DNA of 64,000 bases from Mangrovimonas spongiae (lineage in GTDB: Bacteria; Bacteroidota; Bacteroidia; Flavobacteriales; Flavobacteriaceae): assembly GCF_003944795.1 (NCBI RefSeq), contig NZ_RWBG01000001.1, positions 310,001 to 374,000 on the forward strand, given 5' to 3'. Under the pieces are notes generated by a model. That model was not told where the DNA came from. It worked only from the letters and a program-made list of their open reading frames with translations, and ran no database searches. Position numbers and translations under genes: made by a program. Shown here in pieces: positions 26,901-35,297 of the stretch (the stretch's first letter is position 1; each line of letters begins with the position of its first letter).

Positions 26901-27398
26901 AGTAAAGTCGATAACAACATCTACAATATCTATTGATATTATAGAAATATTATTACTATTGTTATTGTCTGTTGTTTCATTATTAGGAGTTATAGAAGCT
27001 TCTGTAGCAATGCCTCCAATAATTTCGGGAGCAATTACAGTAACTAATACCTCTATGCTTGAAGCAGCAGGAAAATTACTTATAGTTCCTGTAATAATAT
27101 TATCTTGATCTATGTTAAAGTTGGTTATTAAACTAGCGCCATTTGTTGCGTTTTGACTAATAACAGAAACAATACTAGCATTTCCATTTATGGTTTGAGA
27201 AAAAATAGCATTTTCGGTACTGTTTCCTATGTTGCTTATAGTCACTAAATATTGAAATTCTTCAAAAATGTAGGCTTGCGAAATATCATTACCTAAAAGG
27301 TCTTGAGCTTCAACAGATATAGCCAAATCGGTTGTTTGAGAAAAAATATTAGTAGAATTTAATACAAGAAAAACGAAAAGTACAATTATTCTTAACAT
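23994..27398 (-). CDS. Large DUF11-repeat surface protein with T9SS type B (gliding-associated) C-terminus
   Basis: A 1134-residue secreted protein with signal peptide (LFVFLVLNSTNIFSQ). The body is a tandem series of ~110-150-residue Ig-like DUF11 modules; recurring cues are 'WGDTVTYQFTITNNS', 'ITYEITVSNLS', 'ESVLTFTVTNIS' and 'DTITFTISATNLG'. The last ~85 residues are the CHU_C / gliding-motility-associated type B sorting domain (ITPNNDGFNDALVIP...IFNRYGVLVFE...NWNGTSNQG...LPVGTYYYIL). T9SS would export it across the outer membrane. It lacks any enzyme motif, so an adhesive or structural role is likely. Confidence 0.9.
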   Translation of the reverse strand: MLRIIVLFVFLVLNSTNIFSQTTDLAISVEAQDLLGNDISQAYIFEEFQYLVTISNIGNSTENAIFSQTINGNASIVSVISQNATNGASLITNFNIDQDNIITGTISNFPAASSIEVLVTVIAPEIIGGIATEASITPNNETTDNNNSNNISIISIDIVDVVIDFTINQEQIQPEEGTPISTWGDTVTYQFTITNNSSIAYPLDEFYAYLSLISPQIFGEALVEVLSVNCIESTNGTACISNFNMPDEPVLVNNATGSLMFSTSNTHIFQPNSAITIEAVYRFLEPECAIQIDNPLEVESGGALVLNHSNMSSNESNPIQTELIEATQCQQTDLCIETIQLSPTIGQTISWGEEMVFETTICNNGPLEVDAQANLRNVSDENVNWEIVSVTCIESSSTLPCNLLSLNIGLQNWVSNIFNIPVGEFYVIETTVRFLEPDCVINSGTIDGIVRSGIAIETNGISDSYFNNNFDYDYFDLSQGNVELCDTSDIEVTKTQVYPEPPEGSGTDNTTAWATPITYEITVSNLSETDITIELKDFINSGAINSASLQSVECVSTTGTAQCFSIDHANINVELDGISDNDGNPDLFWEILPEDGWALPANSSVTFLTEVLWSPKCATPEITAENKVTVYPNENLIEPNTSNNEATVTTYFAPCIDLVVQTFPEFPTVTTNQPFNWVVDVTNSVTSSEAINVLFENTLEAPFTIVGTPICQVTSGNATCINSFTVSDNFISGIIPSMEANSTVRVFIPVEAPSYGGVFINTSEAIPNIINNEELTPETNISISSVRVSAPNVIKSFTPEEIYVGEESVLTFTVTNISSNEEQNNISFTDILPPNILINGDVSWETSNGCTATFTANIGTNSFQVTNLYFPEGVSSCTFSVPVTSNTSGFYTNSSSNFTNQVNIDTSQAHATLNVLEDTSDVDVAVEKTVSQEDVSLGDTITFTISATNLGTTQATNIEIYDLLPNGYSFIDFSTSLGVYNLNTSIWSLPSLLPNQSETLTITAQVVSSNNLLNTALLQSLDQPDRNTENNEDSASVSVDGCLVIPELITPNNDGFNDALVIPCLEDYTNHIKIFNRYGVLVFETSNYLNNWNGTSNQGLLHKKDNKLPVGTYYYILNIEGQSNPIIGWIYLNY

Positions 27399-27487
27399 AT
27401 CTGTTTTTAAATAGATGGTAATAAACCTGTATGGTTGCGTGAAAATACTATAAAAAGATTGTAAATTTGAATGTTATTATACATTTT

Positions 27488-28159
27488 ATGAGCAAACTTT
27501 ACATTGTTCCCACACCCATAGGAAATTTAAAAGATATGACTTTTAGAGCTGTTGAAGTTTTAAAGGAAGTTGATTTAATCCTTGCCGAGGACACACGAAC
27601 ATCGGGTAAGTTATTAAAGCATTTCGAAATTTCTACTCCTACGCAATCGCACCATATGCATAACGAGCATAAAACGGTAGAAAGCCTAATTAATAAACTA
27701 AAAAGTGGTATAACAATGGCCTTAATAAGCGATGCAGGAACGCCTGCAATCTCCGATCCTGGATTTTTACTTACACGTGCCTGTGTTGAAAACAATATAG
27801 ATGTAGAGTGTTTACCAGGCGCCACAGCTTTTGTGCCAGCATTAGTAAACAGCGGATTACCAAACGACAAGTTTGTTTTTGAAGGCTTTTTACCAGTAAA
27901 AAAAGGGCGCCAAACCCGATTAAAACTATTGGCTGAAGAAACCCGAACCATGATTTTTTACGAAAGTCCGCATAAGCTTATAAAAACGCTTACTCATTTT
28001 TGTGAGTATCTTGGTGAAGATAGACAAGTGTCGGTATCTAGAGAACTTACAAAGTTATACGAAGAAACCATAAGAGGAACAGCCCGAGACGTTTTAGACC
28101 ATTACACTAATAAACCACCAAAAGGTGAAATTGTTATTGTGGTTGGCGGGAGAAAGTAA
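27488..28159 (+). CDS. rsmI: 16S rRNA 2'-O-methyltransferase RsmI
   Basis: Methylates the ribose of C1402 in 16S rRNA. I start at ATG 27488 (MSKLYIVPTPIGNLKDMTFR, the family N-terminus), giving 223 residues; a start at 27467 adds seven residues. Tetrapyrrole-methylase-like motifs are LILAEDTRTSGKLLKHF, MALISDAGTPAISDPG, LPGATAFVPALVNSGLP, TMIFYESPHKL and SRELTKLYEE. A short gap with a repeat-like element follows. Confidence 0.95.
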   Translation: MSKLYIVPTPIGNLKDMTFRAVEVLKEVDLILAEDTRTSGKLLKHFEISTPTQSHHMHNEHKTVESLINKLKSGITMALISDAGTPAISDPGFLLTRACVENNIDVECLPGATAFVPALVNSGLPNDKFVFEGFLPVKKGRQTRLKLLAEETRTMIFYESPHKLIKTLTHFCEYLGEDRQVSVSRELTKLYEETIRGTARDVLDHYTNKPPKGEIVIVVGGRK

Positions 28160-28166
28160 TCCTAAT

Positions 28167-28193
28167 GTCCTCCTAAACTTGTTTCAGCATCTT
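28167..28193. repeat. Degenerate copy of an intergenic hairpin repeat
   Basis: GTCCTCCTAAACTTGTTTCA... aligns at about 19 of 27 positions with the hairpin repeat at 31000-31026. It is followed by a T run. It resembles short dispersed repeats I recall from Flavobacteriaceae. Confidence 0.4.
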
Positions 28194-28225
28194 TTTTGAT
28201 TAGCTATAAAAGTTTTTGGAGCAAT

Positions 28226-28816
28226 CTAAACATGCTTTCCTTTCTCCCAACCATGTTTTCTTAAATACTGCTCGCCACTTTCTACAGCACCATTTTCAAT
28301 TGATGTTCCCATACTATCATTCCAACGGTTAAGGTAGCCAAACAATGAAATAACACCTAACATTTCTACAATCTCACCTTCATCCCAATAGGTGTAAAGA
28401 TTAGATGTAATTTTTTCATCCACAGTATTAGGAATTACCGAAGCTGCTAGAGCAAAATCCAACGCAGCGCGTTCCGCATCAGAAAAAGAAGGGTGAGTTT
28501 TGTAGTCCCAAATATTATCTAACTGTTCCTGTTCGGCGCCATAGCGTTCTGCAGCACGAATAGCGTGTGCCTGACAATATCTACAACCTGCTGCATTACT
28601 GCTAACCCAAGCAATCATACGTTTTAAGGCAGAGGTAACACGACCTTCGTTGGCCATTACCGCTTTGTTTAAATTAATAAACGCTTTGGAAATCGCAGGT
28701 CGGTGTTGCATGGTTAATACCGAATTAGGGCAAAACCCAAGCGTTTCGTTAAAAAACTCGGCAAGTTGTTGGGTTTCTAAATCGTGGTCGGGAGATAGCG
28801 GAGAAACTAATGGCAT
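28226..28816 (-). CDS. Carboxymuconolactone decarboxylase / AhpD-like peroxidase-related protein
   Basis: A 196-residue helical protein of the AhpD/CMD superfamily. The redox motif is AGCRYCQAHAIRAAERYG near residues 77-94: a CxxC pair followed by the conserved His three residues on. The region around (GRVTSALKRMIAWVSSNAAGCRYC) fits peroxidase-related family members. It would act in the cytoplasm, probably as an alkyl-hydroperoxide or thiol-disulfide reductase, although the substrate is unknown. It is divergent from an OsmC-family gene, a plausible antioxidant pairing. Confidence 0.85.
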   Translation of the reverse strand: MPLVSPLSPDHDLETQQLAEFFNETLGFCPNSVLTMQHRPAISKAFINLNKAVMANEGRVTSALKRMIAWVSSNAAGCRYCQAHAIRAAERYGAEQEQLDNIWDYKTHPSFSDAERAALDFALAASVIPNTVDEKITSNLYTYWDEGEIVEMLGVISLFGYLNRWNDSMGTSIENGAVESGEQYLRKHGWEKGKHV

Positions 28817-28883
28817 GTGTACTTAGTTTTTAAGTTTTTATATAGTATTTTTGATAGAACAAGTAACAAAAATTTATTTAAAG

Positions 28884-29306
28884 ATGTCTCATAAAGTCAC
28901 AACTCATTGGAAAGGAAACTCGCAATTTGAATCAGATAACCCAAGCGGTAAAACCCTGTTTATAGACACTTCAGAAGAGCATGGTGGGCATAATTCAGGC
29001 TTACGTCCTAAAGCACTAATGTTGTCTTCTTTGGCGGGTTGCTCTGGATTGGATGTGGTGTCTATTTTAGATAAAATGAAAGTGAAAATCTCAGATTTTA
29101 GGATAGACACTTATGGCGAACTTACCGAAGAGCATCCTAAATATTACCATACTGTTTCTGTAGAATATCATTTTTATGGAAATCATCTAGATGAAAAAAA
29201 AATAAAAAAAGCGGTAGATCTTTCAGTAGATAAATATTGCGGTGTTATGGAAATGTTTCGAAAATTTGCTAATGTAAAAACATCTATTCATTATCATAAC
29301 GATTAA
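28884..29306 (+). CDS. OsmC-family peroxiredoxin-like protein
   Basis: Started at ATG 28884, 140 residues; an upstream TTG is in frame but adds only 11 atypical residues. OsmC-fold cues: the first redox Cys in SSLAGCSGLDVVSILDKM near residue 55 and the second in DKYCGVMEMFRK near residue 118. This matches thiol-dependent hydroperoxide reductases of the OsmC/YhfA group. recJ starts seven bases after its stop and is probably co-transcribed. Role in peroxide defence inferred. Confidence 0.9.
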   Translation: MSHKVTTHWKGNSQFESDNPSGKTLFIDTSEEHGGHNSGLRPKALMLSSLAGCSGLDVVSILDKMKVKISDFRIDTYGELTEEHPKYYHTVSVEYHFYGNHLDEKKIKKAVDLSVDKYCGVMEMFRKFANVKTSIHYHND

Positions 29307-29312
29307 GTTTTT

Positions 29313-30995
29313 ATGCGTTGGACTTTAAAGCCAAAACCCGAACCACAAAAAATATTACAACTACAGGATGCCTTACAAGTTGATGAATTTGTAGCAACTT
29401 TGTTAGTTCAGCGTGGTATTGAAACTTATGAAGATGCCAAACGGTTTTTTCGTCCAAGTTTAAATCATTTACACGATCCATACTTAATGCAAGATATGGA
29501 TAAAGCTGTTGCCCGTATAGAACAAGCTTTTGCTAATAACGAACGTATTTTAGTGTATGGCGATTACGATGTCGATGGCACGACGGCAGTGTCGTTACTA
29601 AGTAGTTACTTACGTACACGAACCGATTTGGTATCAACCTATATTCCAGATCGTTATCAAGAAGGTTACGGTGTATCTTATAAAGGCATTGATTTTGCTA
29701 AAGACAACGAGTTTTCACTCATTATTGCCTTAGATTGTGGAATAAAAGCAGTCGATAAAGTCATCTATGCCAAGGAAAAAGGGATTGATTTTATTATTTG
29801 CGACCATCACAGACCAGGAAAAGACATTCCAAAAGCGGTAGCTGTTCTAGACCCTAAACGAACCGATTGTAATTATCCTTACAAAGAGCTCTGCGGTTGT
29901 GGTGTTGGATTTAAGCTTATACAAGCCTTGGCAAAACATGAAGGAAAAACCATTAAGGATCTAACTCATTATTTAGATTTAGTTGCCATTGCAATAGGAG
30001 CCGATATTGTTCCTATTACTGGAGAAAATAGGGTATTGGCGTATTTTGGGTTACAAGTAATCAATAATCAGCCTAGACCAGGTATTAAAGCGTTAATTGC
30101 TCAAGTAAAAAAAGAAGAATTAAGCATTACCGATGTGGTTTTTATTATAGCCCCACGCATTAATGCTGCAGGAAGAATGAAACACGGCAATCATGCTGTA
30201 ACCCTATTAACAGAAACCGATTTTAATCATGCGACTACTTTTGCTACAGAAATAGAAGTCTTTAATACAGATAGAAAAGAAGAAGATAGCCGTATAACCG
30301 ATGAAGCCCTTCAACAAATTATTGAACAAAACGAAACCGACCGAAAAACCACAGTAGTTTATCAAGAAGATTGGCATAAAGGAGTTATAGGTATTGTGGC
30401 CTCTCGATTAACCGAAACGTATTATAGGCCAACTCTAGTATTTACTAAAAGTGGTAATAAATTAGCAGCTTCAGCACGATCGGTTATTGGGTTTGATGTA
30501 TATAATGCTTTAGAGGCTTGTAGCGAACATATCGAGCAATTTGGAGGCCATAAATACGCCGCAGGATTAACACTTCACCCAGAAAATTATGAAGCTTTTA
30601 AACAAGCCTTCGAGGAAGAAGTCTCGCAAACAATAGATTCAACCTTGTTAACACCAGAAATTTCTATCGATGCTAAAATAGATTTAAGCGATATAACGCC
30701 TAAATTTTACCGTATTCTAAAACAATTTGCGCCTTTTGGTCCAGGTAATAGAACCCCTGTTTTTATGAGCGAACATTTGCAAGACACAGGCTATGGAAAA
30801 CAGGTTGGCGATGGGTCGCATTTACGTGTTACAGTAACTAATGGTGCACAAAAAATTGTTGGTATTGGATTTGGTTTAGGAGAGAAGTTATCGCTAATCT
30901 CTAATAAAAACCTTTTTAAAGCTGTGTATTCTATCGATGAAAATCATTGGAAAGGAAATGTGTCTTTGCAGCTACGATTAAGAGATATAAAATAG
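29313..30995 (+). CDS. recJ: Single-stranded-DNA exonuclease RecJ
   Basis: 5'-3' exonuclease of recombination and mismatch repair. The 560-residue length is typical. DHH phosphoesterase motifs: VYGDYDVDGTTAVSL near residue 80, IALDCG, ICDHHRPG (the DHH signature) near residue 165, and IAPRINAAGRMKHG. The DHHA1 domain contains GVIGIVASRL and the GGH motif EQFGGHKYAAGLTL, and the C-terminal OB-fold follows (FGPGNRTPVF). It sits just behind osmC, with a stem-loop repeat after it. Confidence 0.96.
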   Translation: MRWTLKPKPEPQKILQLQDALQVDEFVATLLVQRGIETYEDAKRFFRPSLNHLHDPYLMQDMDKAVARIEQAFANNERILVYGDYDVDGTTAVSLLSSYLRTRTDLVSTYIPDRYQEGYGVSYKGIDFAKDNEFSLIIALDCGIKAVDKVIYAKEKGIDFIICDHHRPGKDIPKAVAVLDPKRTDCNYPYKELCGCGVGFKLIQALAKHEGKTIKDLTHYLDLVAIAIGADIVPITGENRVLAYFGLQVINNQPRPGIKALIAQVKKEELSITDVVFIIAPRINAAGRMKHGNHAVTLLTETDFNHATTFATEIEVFNTDRKEEDSRITDEALQQIIEQNETDRKTTVVYQEDWHKGVIGIVASRLTETYYRPTLVFTKSGNKLAASARSVIGFDVYNALEACSEHIEQFGGHKYAAGLTLHPENYEAFKQAFEEEVSQTIDSTLLTPEISIDAKIDLSDITPKFYRILKQFAPFGPGNRTPVFMSEHLQDTGYGKQVGDGSHLRVTVTNGAQKIVGIGFGLGEKLSLISNKNLFKAVYSIDENHWKGNVSLQLRLRDIK

Positions 30996-30999
30996 AACC

Positions 31000-31026
31000 G
31001 TCATTCTGAACTTGATTCAGAATTCG
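31000..31026. repeat. Short hairpin repeat between recJ and the OmpA gene
   Basis: ATTCTGAA (31003-31010) pairs perfectly with TTCAGAAT (31016-31023) around a 5-base loop. The unit GTCATTCTGAACTTGATTCA also has a partial copy at 28167. It looks like a flavobacterial REP-like intergenic element. Confidence 0.5.
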
Positions 31027-31063
31027 TTTAAAATAAATTCTTTCAAGTTTACGTTCTTCTAAA

Positions 31064-32173
31064 ATGAAATATCAACTATTAACCTTTTTCTTTTTGTTTC
31101 AAACCATCCTTCTGTCTCAAAACTTAGTTAAAAACCCCAGTTTTGAAGAGTTTAAAAATTGTCCTGAAAGCATAGGCTATTTTAGCTTTGATGAGGATAG
31201 AGGAGTAAGATATTGGTTAAGACCTACTGGAGGCACACCTGATTACTTTAATAAATGTAGTAAAACAGTAGGATATACAAACTTTAATGGGCAACAAAAC
31301 CCTAGAACAGGAAAAGGATATGCAGGTTTTTATGGATTTACTCATGATAATTATCGAGAGTATATTCAAGGAACACTTTCTCAAACATTAGAAAAGGATA
31401 AAACATATCAAATTTCATTTTATGTAAGTCTTTCAGAACAGTCAAATAGAGCGATTAGGCATTTTGGAGTTTATTTTTTAGACCGTAAGATGAGTAATAT
31501 AAATTACGACCGTGTTATTAACGCACATAAAGTTGCTGCCAGAGCAGATAATGTGGCATTTGCTCCTATTTTTAATAAGAATTACCTTAATAATAAAACA
31601 CAATGGGTGCAAATACAATGTAGCTATAAAGCAAAAGGGTTTGAAACATATTTCTTGATAGGAAATTTTGAGAGCAATTTTAAAAGTGATGTTGAAAAAA
31701 TAGAACGAAATAAGTTTAAGCCTATGGCTTATTATTATATAGATGATGTGGCGATTTCTTTATTGCGAGAGGATACTAATGAATTAAAAATAAAAGTTCC
31801 AGTAGAAAAAGAACACTCTTTTAAAAAAGACAAAACCTATACTTTTAAAAATGTGCTTTTCGACTTTGATAAAGCAACGTTATTAGAAGCTTCAAAAAAC
31901 GAACTAAATAATTTATATGAACATTTAATTAAACACCCAGAGCTACATATTGAAATTTATGGACATACCGATAATGTAGGTACCCATAAAAGAAATCAGG
32001 AATTATCTGAACAACGTGCGAAAGCTGTATCCGACTATTTAATAAATAAAGGACTAGATAAAACAAAAATAAAGTGGTTTGGCTATGGTAGCTCAAAACC
32101 AAAAGTAAAAAATAACACAGAGAAAAACAGAGCGATTAACCGTCGGGTAGCGTTTAAATTAATAGAAAAGTAA
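31064..32173 (+). CDS. OmpA-family outer-membrane/peptidoglycan-associated protein
   Basis: A 369-residue exported protein with signal peptide (LTFFFLFQTILLSQ). The N-terminal ~220 residues are a galactose-binding-like/DUF domain (NLVKNPSFEEFKNCP, then SYKAKGFETYFLIGNF). The C-terminal OmpA domain (residues ~255-365) has VLFDFDKATLLEASKNEL, IEIYGHTDNVG, LSEQRAKAVSDYLI and WFGYGSSKPKVKNNTEKNRAINRRV, with the peptidoglycan-binding Asp and Arg visible. It probably tethers an outer-membrane assembly to peptidoglycan. Confidence 0.88.
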   Translation: MKYQLLTFFFLFQTILLSQNLVKNPSFEEFKNCPESIGYFSFDEDRGVRYWLRPTGGTPDYFNKCSKTVGYTNFNGQQNPRTGKGYAGFYGFTHDNYREYIQGTLSQTLEKDKTYQISFYVSLSEQSNRAIRHFGVYFLDRKMSNINYDRVINAHKVAARADNVAFAPIFNKNYLNNKTQWVQIQCSYKAKGFETYFLIGNFESNFKSDVEKIERNKFKPMAYYYIDDVAISLLREDTNELKIKVPVEKEHSFKKDKTYTFKNVLFDFDKATLLEASKNELNNLYEHLIKHPELHIEIYGHTDNVGTHKRNQELSEQRAKAVSDYLINKGLDKTKIKWFGYGSSKPKVKNNTEKNRAINRRVAFKLIEK

Positions 32174-32261
32174 GTCGGTAATAAGATAACTTAAAATTGC
32201 ACTCTGCTTGTTATCATAGCTAAAATTAATATAATTCTTTTTTCAGCAGGATTTCATATTG

Positions 32262-32269
32262 TACTTTTG
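32262..32269 (+). promoter_or_regulatory. -7 element upstream of the MFS gene
   Basis: TACTTTTG is a full match to TAnnTTTG, 24 bases before the ATG; no clear TTG at proper distance. Confidence 0.4.
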
Positions 32270-32293
32270 TACGTTTCAAAATAAGTTTGAGAC

Positions 32294-33562
32294 ATGGCCA
32301 AAAAAGATCCTTACGCAGCCCTACGAATTAAAGAGTTCAATATTTTTCTTTTAGTAAGGTTTGCTTTAGTTTTTGCATGGTCCATGCAGTTTATTGTCAT
32401 AGAATGGGAAGTTTATTCTCTAACTAAAGACCCTTTATCATTAGGGATTATAGGTTTAATGGAGGTTATTCCTGCAGTTTCTATGGCGTTATTTGCGGGT
32501 CATGTTGTAGACCAAAAGGAAAAACGAAACCTGCTTATTAAATGTATTTTAGCCTTTTCAATAATAAGCTTGGGCTTGTTTTTACTCACCTGGGATTTGG
32601 TTATAAAAGACTGGGATAAAAAACTTATTTTATACAGTATCTATTTCTTAGTGTTTTTAGGAGGTTTTGTTAGGGCTTTTATTGGACCAACAGTATTTTC
32701 TTTAGTAGCTTTAATTGTGCCTAAAAAACTATATCCTAATGCGGCAACTTGGAGCAGTTCTACATGGCAAATGGCGGCGGTTTTGGGCCCAGCATTAGCA
32801 GGGTTTTCTATTCATTGGATAGGTGTACATTGGTCTATGTGCTTAATTTTTGGTTTTACAGTATTTGCTTTAATAGCCTTATTAAATGTTTCTAAAAAAC
32901 CTATTTTAAACCCTAAAATAGGTGAGCCTGTTGGTAAAAGTTTAAAAGAAGGCTTACGTTTTGTTTTTGGTACCAAAGCTATTCTTGGGGCATTAACCTT
33001 AGATATGATTGCTGTATTATTTGGTGGAGCCGTTGCATTATTACCCGTCTTTGCACAAGATATTTTAAAGGTTGGTTCGCAAGGGTTTGGCGTATTACGT
33101 GCTGCGCCAGCAGTAGGCGCTTTTATAACCATGTTAGTTACTGCCTATATTCCATTAAGTAGAAAAGCTGGGTTGAAGCTTCTAGGAGCGGTCTTTGGGT
33201 TTGGGGTAAGTATTATTGTTTTTGGATTATCCGAAATGTTTTGGATTTCCTTAATAGCTTTATTCTTTAGTGGTGTGTTTGATGGCGTTTCTGTAGTGAT
33301 TAGACAAACTATTCTACAATTAAAAACCCCCGATCATATGCGTGGTCGTGTAGCATCGGTAAATTCTATGTTTGTTGGGTCTTCTAACGAATTAGGCGCT
33401 TTTGAAAGTGGTTTAACAGCCAAACTTATGGGAACCGTTACTGCTGTTGTTTTTGGTGGTTCCATGACGTTACTTACCGTAATTTCTATGGGGTTAATTT
33501 CGCCATCTTTTAGACGTTTAGATTTAACCAAAGATGTTGAAGCACACGATGATGAAGAATAG
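32294..33562 (+). CDS. MFS transporter (EntS/DHA3-like)
   Basis: A 422-residue inner-membrane protein with about 11-12 hydrophobic segments. It shows the N-terminal YAALRIKEFNIFLLVRF opening and the cytoplasmic loop GHVVDQKEKRNLL, equivalent to MFS motif A (GxxxDRxxRR) in relaxed form. The later HMRGRVASVNSMFVGSSNELGAFESGL block is typical of MFS_3 exporters related to the enterobactin exporter. The substrate cannot be inferred. It stands alone and is convergent with a lipoprotein gene. Confidence 0.85.
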   Translation: MAKKDPYAALRIKEFNIFLLVRFALVFAWSMQFIVIEWEVYSLTKDPLSLGIIGLMEVIPAVSMALFAGHVVDQKEKRNLLIKCILAFSIISLGLFLLTWDLVIKDWDKKLILYSIYFLVFLGGFVRAFIGPTVFSLVALIVPKKLYPNAATWSSSTWQMAAVLGPALAGFSIHWIGVHWSMCLIFGFTVFALIALLNVSKKPILNPKIGEPVGKSLKEGLRFVFGTKAILGALTLDMIAVLFGGAVALLPVFAQDILKVGSQGFGVLRAAPAVGAFITMLVTAYIPLSRKAGLKLLGAVFGFGVSIIVFGLSEMFWISLIALFFSGVFDGVSVVIRQTILQLKTPDHMRGRVASVNSMFVGSSNELGAFESGLTAKLMGTVTAVVFGGSMTLLTVISMGLISPSFRRLDLTKDVEAHDDEE

Positions 33563-33567
33563 ATAAA

Positions 33568-33951
33568 TTACTCTATTTTGATAAGCTCTAAATTATCGTC
33601 TATAGCATCACTTTTGGCATGAATTAAAAACGTATTTTCATTGGCTTCTAAAATAGTTACATGCATTTGCTTTCCTACAATCCCTTCTGATCCAATAGTG
33701 TTACTTACTACTTTTGTATAAGTTAAAATATATTCACAATCTGATACCCATTCAATATCGCTATGAACTTCTAAACCATTTTGAGGCACTTCTTCAATTT
33801 GTGAGGACGCCGTTCTTGTTATAACACCAGGAAATGATGATTCTCCAGTGTATTTAAATGTGCCTGTTTTAAATGCGTTGCAATTGGAAGGTTTTTCAGC
33901 ACAAGAAAACAAAAAAGAGAGTGTTAATAGTAGTAATAAGTTTTTTTTCAT
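33568..33951 (-). CDS. Small lipoprotein of unknown function
   Basis: Started at ATG 33951 (127 residues): signal peptide MKKNLLLLLTLSFLFSCAEK with lipobox Cys. The mature part has a CNAFKTGTFKY motif, RTASSQIEEV and SDIEWVSDCEYILTYTKV, ending in HAKSD and acidic residues. It is a compact beta-rich domain with two Cys. The upstream LpxH-like gene ends one base from its ATG, so they are probably one transcript. No domain recognised. Confidence 0.75.
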   Translation of the reverse strand: MKKNLLLLLTLSFLFSCAEKPSNCNAFKTGTFKYTGESSFPGVITRTASSQIEEVPQNGLEVHSDIEWVSDCEYILTYTKVVSNTIGSEGIVGKQMHVTILEANENTFLIHAKSDAIDDNLELIKIE

Positions 33952-33952
33952 T

Positions 33953-34708
33953 TTAATTAAAAGTATGAAGTTTAAAAGTATCCCCATCAAAAACACCATA
34001 GGTATAGTAGTTTATCCAATCGCCTAAATTAATGTATTTAGATGTTTCGTTGAGGTTTATTTCTAGAGGCAAATGTCTGTGACCAAACACATAAAAATCG
34101 TGATGTTTTTGGGCTTCTTTTCGTTTGCAATATTGCACTAACCACTCGTTATCTTCGCCAAGGAATTTGGCATCTTCTTCACCAGAAATAAGTTTGTTTT
34201 CTACAGAAAGGTATTGAGCCAATTTTACGCCTAAATCTGGATGTAACCATCGGAACAACCATTTACAAAACGGATTTGTAAAGACTTTTTTCATACGTTT
34301 ATAGCCTTTGTCTCCTGGGCCTAAACCATCACCATGACCAATTAAAAAGGTTTTGTTGTTAAACGTAAATGTTTTGGGTTTATGGTATACAGGTATGTTT
34401 AATTCTTCTTCAAAATAACCATTCATCCATAAATCATGATTGCCCACAAAATAGTAAATAGGAATACCGGCATCCGAAATTTCGGCAAGCTTCCCTAAGG
34501 TCCTGGTAAATCCTTTAGGAACAACGGTTTTATATTCAAACCAAAAATCAAATAAATCGCCAAGTAAGAAAATAGCCGCCGCATCTTGTTTAACGTTGTC
34601 TAACCAGTTAACAAATTTTTTTTCGCGTGGCAACGACGTTTTTTTATTGGGTGCTCCTAAGTGATTATCGGAGGCAAAATAAATTTTTTTTCCTTTTGGG
34701 ATATTCAT
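33953..34708 (-). CDS. lpxH: UDP-2,3-diacylglucosamine hydrolase-like metallophosphoesterase
   Basis: Calcineurin-type phosphoesterase of 251 residues. Metal-binding motifs appear in order: YFASDNHLG (DxH), FLLGDLFDFWFEY (GDxxD), FVGNHDLWM (GNHD), LIGHGDGLGPGDKGYKRM and FGHRHLPLE (GHxH). The DGLGPGDKGYKRMKKVF insert is characteristic of LpxH-like enzymes from Bacteroidota. It would cleave UDP-diacylglucosamine in lipid A synthesis at the inner-membrane face; a related phosphatase role is possible. The small lipoprotein gene follows directly. Confidence 0.88.
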   Translation of the reverse strand: MNIPKGKKIYFASDNHLGAPNKKTSLPREKKFVNWLDNVKQDAAAIFLLGDLFDFWFEYKTVVPKGFTRTLGKLAEISDAGIPIYYFVGNHDLWMNGYFEEELNIPVYHKPKTFTFNNKTFLIGHGDGLGPGDKGYKRMKKVFTNPFCKWLFRWLHPDLGVKLAQYLSVENKLISGEEDAKFLGEDNEWLVQYCKRKEAQKHHDFYVFGHRHLPLEINLNETSKYINLGDWINYYTYGVFDGDTFKLHTFN

Positions 34709-34757
34709 GAAGTAAATATAATAGATGCTAAGTCAAGTTTAGCATAACAAATCATTT

Positions 34758-35207
34758 TTAATTATCGCAAGCGTACCATTCGGCATAACTCGTATCGGTC
34801 TCCTGAAGCTTTAAAGCGTGTAGTTTAATATTGTCAGGCAAACGTTTTTTAATTTTTTTTGCAAAATCTATGACCATCATTTCACTTGTTGGTTGGTAAT
34901 CCACCAACATAACGTTGTGTCCGCGGTCTTGTAGTTCTTTGGCGAGTTCTACATGCGGGGTGTTTTTATTAAAAACCGTAGCATGGTCAAACACATCAAC
35001 AATATCTTCTTTCACGATTTTTTTTAAATCACCAAAATCGATAACCATACCGTATTTTACATTGGAAGTATCGTTAATAGGCTTTCCTATTACAGTTACC
35101 GATAGTTTATAGCTATGTCCATGTACATTTTTGCACTTTCCGTCGTAGCCGTAAAGGGCGTGTCCTGTTTCAAAAGAAAATAGTTTAGTGATTCTAATAT
35201 GACTCAT
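34758..35207 (-). CDS. queD: 6-pyruvoyl-tetrahydropterin synthase / QueD family
   Basis: Converts dihydroneopterin triphosphate to 6-carboxy-tetrahydropterin in queuosine synthesis, or to 6-pyruvoyl-tetrahydropterin. I start at ATG 35207, giving 149 residues (MSHIRITKLFSFETGHALYG). The longer frame to 35342 is rejected because the -7 element TACCTTTG on the minus strand (35228-35235) lies inside it. Zinc His ligands are in FSFETGHAL and KNVHGHSYKL, and VFDHATVFN and LQETDTSYAEWY hold active-site residues. QueD is the likelier role, but the pterin branch cannot be decided. Confidence 0.88.
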   Translation of the reverse strand: MSHIRITKLFSFETGHALYGYDGKCKNVHGHSYKLSVTVIGKPINDTSNVKYGMVIDFGDLKKIVKEDIVDVFDHATVFNKNTPHVELAKELQDRGHNVMLVDYQPTSEMMVIDFAKKIKKRLPDNIKLHALKLQETDTSYAEWYACDN

Positions 35208-35227
35208 GTTGTAAAAAAATTTCATTG

Positions 35228-35235
35228 CAAAGGTA
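35228..35235 (-). promoter_or_regulatory. -7 element for queD
   Basis: Minus-strand TACCTTTG (full TAnnTTTG match), 20 bases before the chosen queD ATG. A TTG equivalent lies 15 bases further upstream (35251-35253). Confidence 0.45.
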
Positions 35236-35297
35236 TCGATTTTGTAAAAGCAATCGGATTTTAAATTACATTTACACACTTTTTGTGATTTAAGTTT

